The position numbers and the translations under genes are program-made. The notes under the pieces are model-generated. The model was not told the DNA's origin and made no database searches. It saw nothing but the letters and a program-made list of their open reading frames with translations. A stretch of DNA of 5,616 nucleotides from JBPCOB01 sp051000715 (GTDB taxonomy: Bacteria; Actinomycetota; Actinomycetes; JALYNC01), in NCBI GenBank assembly GCA_051000715.1, contig JBPCOB010000075.1, positions 1 to 5,616 on the forward strand, given 5' to 3'. Position 1 is the stretch's first letter; each line of letters opens with the position of its first letter. This document shows, one piece after another, positions 1 through 4,649 of the stretch.

Positions 1-1
1 C

Positions 2-271
2 GCGGTCGCCGCCGCGGCGTTCGTGGCCATGTATCTGGTCGCGATGGCCACCGACATCGGCTTCGGCGACGTCAAACTCACCGCTGTGATCGCTGGCTGC
101 GCCGGCTACGGCTCCCCCACCGCAGCCTTCGCCGCTGTCTTCGCCGGGTTCGTGGCCGCCTCGGTCGCCGGGTTGGCCGTGTTGGCCGTCACCCGGCAGC
201 GCGGGCAGGCGCTGGCCATGGGGCCGTGGCTGCTGCTCGGTGCCGCCGCCACGCTGGCCGGAGCGGGGTGA
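2..271 (+). CDS. Prepilin peptidase (A24 / TadV-CpaA type), C-terminal part, 5' end outside window
   Basis: This is the tail of a membrane-embedded aspartic protease that cleaves the leader of prepilins or pseudopilins for a type IV/Tad-like pilus or secretion system. The frame is open from base 2, with no stop before TGA at 269-271, so the true start lies upstream; the GTG at 23 is internal. The diagnostic motif is GFGDVKL at about 59-79. The Asp at 68-70 would be the second catalytic aspartate of the family's GxGD site. Hydrophobic segments lie before and after it, and the ending AMGPWLLLGA resembles the usual C-terminal xPFGPxLxLGA helix. The first catalytic Asp and any N-terminal methylase domain are out of view. 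A GGAG at 260-263 and the TGATG junction at 269-273 suggest coupling to the next small ORF. The identification is firm. The link to the operon starting at 1574 is inferred from shared pathway. Confidence 0.88.
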   Translation, partial: AVAAAAFVAMYLVAMATDIGFGDVKLTAVIAGCAGYGSPTAAFAAVFAGFVAASVAGLAVLAVTRQRGQALAMGPWLLLGAAATLAGAG

Positions 272-519
272 TGTCCCAGTCGCTCGTGGTGTACGAGCAG
301 GGACCGGCGGTGCCCCGGCACCCGCGGCGCGTGGGTGGTGCCGCCGTGGTGGCGCCGGAAACCCCCCGAACTGGACGTCGCCGCTCACGTGGGCTTGTGT
401 GCCATCCTCGCCCGAGACGTCGAGAGGGAGCGGGTAGGCGGGAGTCGACCCGGACGATGTGGGCCAATCACGCGGAGATGGCCAGGCTTTCCTGGGTCGG
501 CGCTGGCAGCTCGGCCTGA
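271..519 (+). CDS. Small coupled ORF of unknown function, possibly frameshifted
   Basis: I do not recognise this 82-residue product. The start is supported by GGAG at 260-263, seven bases before an ATG at 271 that overlaps the upstream stop as TGATG. The first 30 or so codons (MSQSLVVYEQGPAVPRHP onward) have G/C-rich third positions like the neighbours. After the C6 run at 362-367 that bias falls sharply in this frame and appears instead in the +1 frame (368 to about 440), which reads PELDVAAHVGLCAILARDVE. Removing one C from the run would join the two as VAPETPELDVAAHVGL. So either the gene carries a frameshift (real or a sequencing error), or it ends in arbitrary Arg-rich sequence. Its 3' end overlaps the reverse RHH gene tail to tail. 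It has no membrane segment or signal peptide. The start is more credible than the end. Confidence 0.35.
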   Translation: MSQSLVVYEQGPAVPRHPRRVGGAAVVAPETPRTGRRRSRGLVCHPRPRRREGAGRRESTRTMWANHAEMARLSWVGAGSSA

Positions 520-743
520 TGACGCAACCCGAGCGCGACCAGTCCGGCCACCAGGTCCGACACATGCATGCCCCGGGTCGTCGGCCAGCCCTTTACCGCG
601 TCCGCTTGGGGTCGAGGCATGCGTGAGTAGACGACGACACGGTCGCCCCTCGATGCGCGGCCGGTGGGACGATGACCGCATTCCACTTGCGGGAAGTCAG
701 CCCCGACACGTGCCCCCGTGGCGAAGCACCCGGCTTGCTGCAT
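468..743 (-). CDS. Small ribbon-helix-helix-like protein, reverse strand; N-terminus uncertain, possibly frameshifted
   Basis: The 91-residue reading has a convincing RHH (MetJ/Arc/CopG-type) pattern in its second half. A short strand DRVVVYS (34-40) is followed by PRPQADAVKGW (helix A, about 43-57), a turn TRGMHVS, and SDLVAGLVALGLRHQ (helix B, 62-76), then a polar tail ending ESLAISA. RHH proteins bind DNA as dimers and often act as antitoxins or plasmid/operon repressors; no toxin gene is visible beside it. The first 33 residues in this frame look unlike a protein domain. A second ATG at 748 in another frame shares the same GGAG (753-756) and reads MTCSKPGASPRGHV...RKWNAVIVPP. Adding one G at the G4 run (plus-strand C4, 646-649) would fuse that N-terminus to the RHH domain. 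Pro54 inside helix A is also unusual and may mark decay. It is transcribed divergently from the XRE gene. Confidence 0.5.
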   Translation of the reverse strand: MQQAGCFATGARVGADFPQVECGHRPTGRASRGDRVVVYSRMPRPQADAVKGWPTTRGMHVSDLVAGLVALGLRHQAELPAPTQESLAISA

Positions 744-752
744 GTCATGGTT

Positions 753-756
753 CTCC
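753..756 (-). promoter_or_regulatory. Shared ribosome-binding site for two alternative starts of the RHH gene
   Basis: On the reverse strand GGAG (plus-strand CTCC, 753-756) stands 4 bases before an ATG at 748-746 and 9 bases before an ATG at 743-741, and the two are in different frames. The 743 start leads into the intact ORF that contains the RHH domain. The 748 start leads into a frame that stops at 593-595 unless a one-base frameshift is corrected. The site therefore does not settle which N-terminus is native. Confidence 0.4.
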
Positions 757-796
757 GCTCCGCTGCCCACGACCGGGAATCGGCGGATGACGCCGG

Positions 797-816
797 GTAG
801 TGAGCGTTGCGACTAC
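797..816. promoter_or_regulatory. Operator-like inverted repeat in the divergent RHH/XRE spacer
   Basis: GTAGT (797-801) and ACTAC (812-816) form a perfect 5-bp inverted repeat separated by 10 bases. It lies between the reverse RHH gene and the forward XRE gene, immediately upstream of the possible -10 element of the latter. Its position suits an operator for either regulator, but a 5-bp dyad can occur by chance and no second copy was found. Confidence 0.25.
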
Positions 817-829
817 GCATCGATAGGGT
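801..829 (+). promoter_or_regulatory. Possible promoter of the XRE-like regulator
   Basis: TAGGGT at 824-829 resembles an actinomycete TAnnnT -10 element. The hexamer 17 bases upstream (TGAGCG, 801-806) is a poor match to TTGACA. This would put transcription start near 836 and give a leader of about 40 bases before the GTG at 877. The call rests on the -10 alone and on position. Confidence 0.3.
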
Positions 830-876
830 GCTGTGAACAGGGAGGGGGATGGTGACCGGGACGATGGGAGTGGTGT

Positions 877-1326
877 GTGGCGCTGCCGCGGTTCCGGGGT
901 GATCGTCTCCTCGCCGCCAGGGAGGCCGCCGGGCTGAGCCGCGAGGACCTCACCCTCGCCCTGGACCTGTCCAGCCCGTACCGGATCCTTCAGTGGGAGT
1001 CGGGCAACGAGCGACCGCAACCGCGGTTCATCCCGCCGCTTGCCGATGTGCTGGGCGTCGAGGCGATGTACCTGCTCGACGTGGATCCCGAGGATCCGCC
1101 GCTGGCCGCGCTGCGGCTGGCGGCGGGCGTGGCGACCGAGCAGATGGGCGCGCCAGGGATGTCGATCATGACCTATCAGCGGCTGGAAGTTGGGCGCCTC
1201 AGCGTGACCCCGACCCCTGCGATCGTAGCGGCGATCGCGGCCGCGCTGAACGTCGAACCCGCACGGGTTGAGGCGGCGATTCTCCGGTCCCGCGGCGAGC
1301 CTGACCCGCCGGCCTCTCCACGCTAG
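877..1326 (+). CDS. Double helix-turn-helix (XRE-like) transcriptional regulator
   Basis: The 149-residue soluble protein appears to contain two HTH units. Residues about 8-69 form a good XRE/Cro-C1 domain: RLLAAREAAGLSREDLTLAL, then the typical WESG (40-43) and LADVLGVEAMYLLDVD. Residues about 79-136 repeat the pattern in weaker form: LRLAAGV, an odd AGM turn, YQRLEVGR (100-107; the E/G pair matches WExG), and AIAAALNVEPARVEAAI. The tail is Pro-rich. Such a protein would bind DNA and probably repress or activate nearby genes; its targets are not known. The GTG start is favoured by GGGAG at 866-870, six bases upstream. An ATG at 849 and a GTG at 852 share another frame. The gene is separated from the downstream operon by a 247-base gap with its own possible promoter, so it is probably a separate unit. 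It could regulate that operon or the divergent RHH gene. Confidence 0.8.
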   Translation: MALPRFRGDRLLAAREAAGLSREDLTLALDLSSPYRILQWESGNERPQPRFIPPLADVLGVEAMYLLDVDPEDPPLAALRLAAGVATEQMGAPGMSIMTYQRLEVGRLSVTPTPAIVAAIAAALNVEPARVEAAILRSRGEPDPPASPR

Positions 1327-1328
1327 AT

Positions 1329-1351
1329 ACACCATCGGCCACGCGATGTGT
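1329..1351 (+). terminator. Terminator-like hairpin after the XRE gene
   Basis: ACA-C-CATCG and CGATG-TGT can pair as an 8-bp stem with one bulged C (1332) around a 6-base loop (GCCACG). It begins three bases after the TAG stop at 1324-1326. No T-run follows, so it is weak as an intrinsic terminator, though many actinomycete terminators lack a U-tract. It may instead protect the 3' end. Confidence 0.3.
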
Positions 1352-1358
1352 TGGGGGA

Positions 1359-1387
1359 TTGCTCAGATGCCCTGTGGTAGATAGCCT
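1359..1387 (+). promoter_or_regulatory. Candidate promoter of the five-gene Tad-like operon
   Basis: TTGCTC (1359-1364) and TAGCCT (1382-1387) are spaced exactly 17 bases apart, a good layout for a housekeeping sigma factor. An overlapping alternative is an extended -10, TGG-TAGATA (1375-1383). Either would start transcription near 1390-1395 and give a leader of about 180 bases before the lipoprotein start. That leader has no obvious riboswitch or short coding frame. Confidence 0.4.
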
Positions 1388-1390
1388 ATC
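1380..1390. promoter_or_regulatory. Short palindrome GATAG-C-CTATC over the -10 region
   Basis: GATAG (1380-1384) and CTATC (1386-1390) form a perfect 11-base dyad covering the proposed -10 box. A further CTATCT occurs at 1422-1427, 36 bases on, complementary to AGATAG at 1379-1384. A repressor bound here would block the promoter, and the XRE protein just upstream is an obvious candidate. This is inference from position only. Confidence 0.3.
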
Positions 1391-1573
1391 CCGGCCGCGC
1401 TGGGGAGGTGCCGTGTTCGATCTATCTGGGGCTTTAAGCACGGGGCGGCGACTCGACACGCCGGGAGCCGGGTGGCCGCTTCTGGACAGATTCGCCGGAT
1501 CAGTCGACGATCCCAGCCTGACGCGGGACCATCGCGCACAGAGCACGCGGCGTGCAGCTTCGGGAGGGCGCAC

Positions 1574-2161
1574 ATGACCCGCAGACGACCCACCGCGATC
1601 GCAGCAGTGGCCTCGGCGCTGCTCGCCGCTACCACAACGGCCTGCTCCGGCGCCGAGCCCCCTGGCCCGCCACCAACGCCCACAACTACAAGCGCAACGA
1701 GCACTTCGCCACCGCCAACCCCAGAAGAGGCAGCGGCCACGGAGGCCTTGGCAGCGTTCGAAGCGTGGTTCGACGTCGGAGAGCGCATGGGGCAAGCGCC
1801 TGCCTCACGTAACTGGGAACCCGAGATCCGGAAGTACTCAACGGATCCGGCGGCAGCTGGGGTAGTGCAGGACATGCAGGATTACGTGCAGTACGGCATC
1901 AAGCAGGTCGGCCTCTCGACGGTTGAGCCAGAGGTGACTGCCGTGGAGTTGACAGCCGAACCTGGGCCTAGCGTCTCGGTTAGAGCTTGCTTCGACAGCA
2001 CCAACTCCGAGCTGGTGTACGCGCAGACCGGGCTGCCGATCACGCCGACGGACGCCCCGGCCGAGCTGGAGCGGTTCTGGTGGCAGGTCACTGTGGTCCG
2101 CGAAGCGGGCCAGCCTTGGCTGGTCAGCGTCCTCGACCCTCAGATCGACCGCGCATGCTGA
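1574..2161 (+). CDS. Secreted lipoprotein with Pro/Thr linker, NTF2-like in appearance
   Basis: The 195-residue product begins MTRRRPTAIAAV, with a basic n-region, a hydrophobic core and the lipobox TTAC, so Cys24 would be lipidated and the protein anchored to the outer face of the membrane. The -3 position is Thr, not the usual Leu, so the lipobox is slightly atypical. A Pro/Thr/Ser linker (about 28-50) leads to a domain of about 145 residues: an N-terminal helix (EEAAATEALAAFEAWF), later strands (VSVRACFDST) and a final WWQVTVVREAG...PWLVSVL. This helix-then-sheet layout resembles NTF2/SnoaL-like lipoproteins of actinomycetes. Cys139 and the terminal Cys195 could form a disulfide. The ATG at 1574 is preferred over an upstream in-frame start at 1472 because GGGAGG (1562-1567) precedes it and the signal sequence starts there. 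It is first in the operon and overlaps the next gene by 7 bases. Function unknown. Confidence 0.82.
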   Translation: MTRRRPTAIAAVASALLAATTTACSGAEPPGPPPTPTTTSATSTSPPPTPEEAAATEALAAFEAWFDVGERMGQAPASRNWEPEIRKYSTDPAAAGVVQDMQDYVQYGIKQVGLSTVEPEVTAVELTAEPGPSVSVRACFDSTNSELVYAQTGLPITPTDAPAELERFWWQVTVVREAGQPWLVSVLDPQIDRAC

Positions 2162-3000
2162 ACGTGCTGCGCGGTCTGCTGGCAGCAGTGCTTCTGCTGG
2201 CGCTGTTCCCAGCGGCGACCGCGCAGGCAGACGGCAGCTGCGCGAAGCGGTCGTCGAGGGGGTTCTGCGTGGTGTGGGTGCCGCTGCCTCCGGCACCACC
2301 CGGTGGCGGTGGCGGGGGCGGTGGGGGTGGTGGCGGTGGGTCGGCTGATCTGTGCGGGTACGAGTTCGTGACGCCGCAGCCGCCGGCGTCGGCCCCGATC
2401 TGGGGCGGGGTGGACCCGGCGAAGGCGGATGTCTATTTGATGACGTGCCCGGGGCAGGCGCCGGAGCAGATCGTGGTTGCCGCGGGGATCGGCGGTTTGT
2501 TGCCGCCGCCGATGGATCCGGCGACGTTGGCGGGTCTGATCATCGCGACAATGGTCTTTGAGGCGCCGCCGATCGAGATGATGCCGCCGGAGGGCTCGGA
2601 GGGCGCGATCACGGGTGTGCCGACTTGGCAATGGGTCACGAGGGGCCCGACGACGACGGGGCCGCAGACTGCCTCGGACTCGCAGGGCGGTGTGTCGGTG
2701 ACGGTGACCGGGCAGGTCACTGATGTCACGTGGGACATGGGTGACGGCACGGTCATGACGTGCGGGATCGGGACGCCGTATGACGGGACGGTGGGTCCCT
2801 CGCCGACGTGTGGGCACGTGTATGAGGTGAAGTCGACGAAGACGGACCCGAACGGCACGTTCCCGGTGACAGCGACCGCCACCTGGACGATCAACTGGAC
2901 CGGCGGCGGCGAGTCCGGCGAGGAGACCCTGATCTTCACGTCGACGGAGCAGCTGCGGGTGACCGAGATCAACGTCATCAACGTTCCACCGGGGGGCTGA
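2155..3000 (+). CDS. Secreted protein with 13-glycine linker and PKD-like motif
   Basis: The 281-residue protein starts MLNVLRGLLAAVLLLALF and has a clear Sec signal peptide, with a likely cut near the AQA at 23-25. A small region with Cys29 and Cys38 follows, then Pro-rich sequence and 13 consecutive Gly (50-62). The main domain has Cys67, Cys98, Cys203 and Cys219; six cysteines in the mature part allow three disulfides. WDMGDG (193-198), followed by CGHVYE (219-224), resembles the core of PKD/Ig-like domains (WDFGDG ... HxY), usually extracellular adhesion or spacer folds. No C-terminal membrane helix or sortase signal is present, so it is probably released or held by partners. I see no nucleotide-binding motif. 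The ATG lies inside the end of the lipoprotein gene (ATGCTGA), without a good ribosome site, so coupling is likely; the in-frame upstream start at 1987 would remove the signal peptide from the N-terminus. Exact role unknown; it may be an exported accessory of the Tad-like machine. Confidence 0.8.
   Translation: MLNVLRGLLAAVLLLALFPAATAQADGSCAKRSSRGFCVVWVPLPPAPPGGGGGGGGGGGGGSADLCGYEFVTPQPPASAPIWGGVDPAKADVYLMTCPGQAPEQIVVAAGIGGLLPPPMDPATLAGLIIATMVFEAPPIEMMPPEGSEGAITGVPTWQWVTRGPTTTGPQTASDSQGGVSVTVTGQVTDVTWDMGDGTVMTCGIGTPYDGTVGPSPTCGHVYEVKSTKTDPNGTFPVTATATWTINWTGGGESGEETLIFTSTEQLRVTEINVINVPPGG
2302..2340 (+). repeat. Glycine-codon tract (13 GGN codons), G-rich
   Basis: Thirteen consecutive glycine codons, GGT/GGC/GGG mixed, encode a flexible linker. 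The coding strand carries many GG pairs and three longer G runs, enough for a possible two-tier G-quadruplex in DNA or mRNA. Mixed third bases argue against recent simple slippage of one trinucleotide and for selection on the peptide. Such tracts often vary in length between strains. Confidence 0.75.
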
Positions 3001-3003
3001 CCT

Positions 3004-3723
3004 ATGCCGGCTTTGGGGCTTCGAAGGCATGCCGCGGCCGAGGTGAAGCCGGCGGCGGTCAACGGTGCGGCCGTGTCCAATGGGCTGCCGAGGGCGCCGG
3101 CGATCGCGCCGCCGGGGCGGCGGCGGCGGCCGCGGTGGGCGCTGGCGGGGGTGGCGGTGTTGGCGGTCGGCGGTCTGCTCGGGGCGGCGCTGTATTCGGC
3201 GTCAGGTGACCGGCTGTCGGTGATCGGGATCGCGGCGCCGGTGGCGTACGGGGAGACGGTGCAGGCCGACGATCTGGTCGAGGTGGGGGTGGCGGCGGAT
3301 CCGCTGCTAAGCCCGGTGCTGTGGACTGATGTGGACCTGGTGGTCGGGATGACCGCGGCTACCGACCTGACCGCGGGGTCGCTGCTGACGATGGCGGCGC
3401 TGACCACCGGGGCGAGCCCGGGGGCGGGGCAGGAGCTGGTCCCGATTGCGCTGACCGTGTCGCAGCTTCCGGCGGGTGGGCTGCGGCCGCGGGATGAGCT
3501 GCTGCTGGTGGCCACCGACCCCGCCGCAGGCGCACTGACCGACCCGCGAGCCGGGGCGGGGGTGGGCGAGCAGCTGCCGGCCACGGTGCTCCGCGTCGGG
3601 CCGGTGGGCAGCACCGGGGTGGTCGTCGTCGATGTGTTGGTCGATTCCGGGGACGGGCCGGCGTTGGCGGTGCTGGCCGCGGCGGGCCGGGTAGCGGTCG
3701 TGGTGCTGCCGAGGGACGGCTGA
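3004..3723 (+). CDS. SAF-domain membrane protein, CpaB/RcpC-like
   Basis: The 239-residue protein has an Ala/Arg-rich cytoplasmic N-terminus ending in RRRRPR (39-44), one membrane helix ALAGVAVLAVGGLLGAALY (46-64), and an external part. Residues about 72-133 match a SAF domain: a strand VIGIAAPVAYGETVQADDL, then LVVGMTAATDLTAGSLLTM, the usual 'G..a..dl.aG..lt...l' ending. The remainder (about 144-236) is a beta-rich domain with RPRDELLLVATD and VVVVDVLV. CpaB/RcpC proteins belong to Tad pilus systems, where in Gram-negatives they act with the secretin; here no outer membrane is expected, so the role may be to brace or line the assembly site in the cell wall. Start: ATG at 3004, seven bases after G6 (2991-2996). 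It lies 3 bases after the previous stop and 5 before the next start. Confidence 0.8.
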   Translation: MPALGLRRHAAAEVKPAAVNGAAVSNGLPRAPAIAPPGRRRRPRWALAGVAVLAVGGLLGAALYSASGDRLSVIGIAAPVAYGETVQADDLVEVGVAADPLLSPVLWTDVDLVVGMTAATDLTAGSLLTMAALTTGASPGAGQELVPIALTVSQLPAGGLRPRDELLLVATDPAAGALTDPRAGAGVGEQLPATVLRVGPVGSTGVVVVDVLVDSGDGPALAVLAAAGRVAVVVLPRDG

Positions 3724-3728
3724 GCCCG

Positions 3729-4649
3729 GTGACGGTGATCGCGCTGGCCTCGGCGAAGGGCGCGCCGGGGGTGTCGACGGCGGCGCTGGCCCTGGCGTTG
3801 ATGTGGCCTCGGCCGGTGCTGCTGGTCGATGCCGACCCTTCCGGCGGGGACCTGTTGGCGGGCTTCTACCGTGGTGAGCGACCGGCCGGGCCGGGGGTGG
3901 TGGGGGCGACGTTGGCGGCGCGCCGCGACCCGATGACGGCGGCAATCTGGTCGCAGGTGCTGCCGTTGGCCGACGGGCGGCGGGCGTGGCTGCTGGCGGG
4001 GGTGAGCTCCCCGCAGCAGGCGCGATCAGTGGACTGGCAGGGCCTGGCCGACGCCCTCCCTGGACTGGAGCGGGACGGGGACCCGGTGGACGTGCTGGTC
4101 GATCTGGGGCGGCTGCGGTCGCCGACGGAGGCCACCCGCCCGGACTCACCCGGCCCGGAGCCGCTGTTGCGCGCGGCGGACCTGGTGGTGCTGCTGCTGG
4201 CCGGCACGTTGCCGGCGGTGCGGGCCGCGCAGCTGCGGGTGGAGCAGCTGCAGGGGATGCTGCCGACCGGCCTATCGGGGTCGCGGCTGGTGTGCGCGCT
4301 GGCAGGCAAGGGCCGCCCATACGGGGCCACGGAGATCGCCCGCGAGCTGGGGGTACCGGTGGCGGCGACGTTGCCGGTCGATGCGGGGACGGCGGGCACG
4401 CTGCTGGCCGGGGCGCCGGCCCGTCGGGGCTGGCGTCGTGGCCCGTTGATGCGTGCCGCGGCGACGACAGCCGGGTTGCTTGAGGAGTTGGCCGCGGTAC
4501 ACGCGGTCCAGGACGTGCCGCCGCCGGCGGGTATCCGTGCTGTCGCCGCCCCCCCGACGTCGGTTGTCACGGCCCCGCCGGCGTCGGTGCCCGCCGAACG
4601 GGGGTGGGCGCCTCTGCCGTCCGCCCCCAGCCGCGGAGCGCGCCGGTGA
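3729..4649 (+). CDS. MinD/ParA-like protein of CpaE/TadZ type with degenerate P-loop
   Basis: The 306-residue soluble protein has the MinD/ParA fold. It starts VIALASAKGAPGVST (3-17), the place of the deviant Walker A motif KGGxGK[ST]. The first signature Lys (K10) is kept but the second, phosphate-binding Lys is Val15. VLLVDADPSGGDL (30-42) is the A' region with both Asp (34, 36). VDVLVDLGRL (120-129) stands at Walker B, and DLVVLLLAG (151-159) and the GVPVAATLPVD end (208-218) are typical of the family. Residues about 262-306 form a Pro/Ala-rich tail. CpaE/TadZ proteins place Tad machines at the pole or membrane; several are weak or inactive ATPases, and the missing Lys suggests the same here. 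GTG at 3729 is taken as the start; GAGGGA (3711-3716) lies 12 bases upstream, slightly far. Its stop overlaps the next start in GTGA (4646-4649). Confidence 0.82.
   Translation: MTVIALASAKGAPGVSTAALALALMWPRPVLLVDADPSGGDLLAGFYRGERPAGPGVVGATLAARRDPMTAAIWSQVLPLADGRRAWLLAGVSSPQQARSVDWQGLADALPGLERDGDPVDVLVDLGRLRSPTEATRPDSPGPEPLLRAADLVVLLLAGTLPAVRAAQLRVEQLQGMLPTGLSGSRLVCALAGKGRPYGATEIARELGVPVAATLPVDAGTAGTLLAGAPARRGWRRGPLMRAAATTAGLLEELAAVHAVQDVPPPAGIRAVAAPPTSVVTAPPASVPAERGWAPLPSAPSRGARR

Noticed and set aside
335..790. 151-codon forward frame across the spacer
   Set aside because: Only its first 35 or so codons look coding, and they are better explained as the frameshifted continuation of the ORF from 271. 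The rest runs antisense to the RHH gene.
1472..1573. Upstream in-frame start for the lipoprotein
   Set aside because: It would place about 34 Arg/Ser-rich residues before the signal sequence. The ATG at 1574 has its own GGGAGG and a proper lipoprotein leader.
1987..2154. Longer in-frame start for the PKD-like protein
   Set aside because: This stretch is out of frame with, and inside, the lipoprotein gene, and would bury the signal peptide behind an Arg/Ala-rich extension.
2155..3000. PKD-like protein as the pilin of the system
   Set aside because: Its leader is an ordinary Sec signal peptide ending in AQA, without the prepilin Gly/Glu cleavage pattern ahead of a hydrophobic helix; the pilin must be elsewhere.
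2433..3614. 393-codon open frame on the reverse strand
   Set aside because: Ser/Thr/Pro/Ala-rich translation antisense to the PKD-like and SAF genes; no motif and no convincing ribosome site.
3307..4320. 337-codon open frame on the reverse strand
   Set aside because: Pro/Ala/Arg low-complexity translation opposite recognisable genes; a composition artefact.
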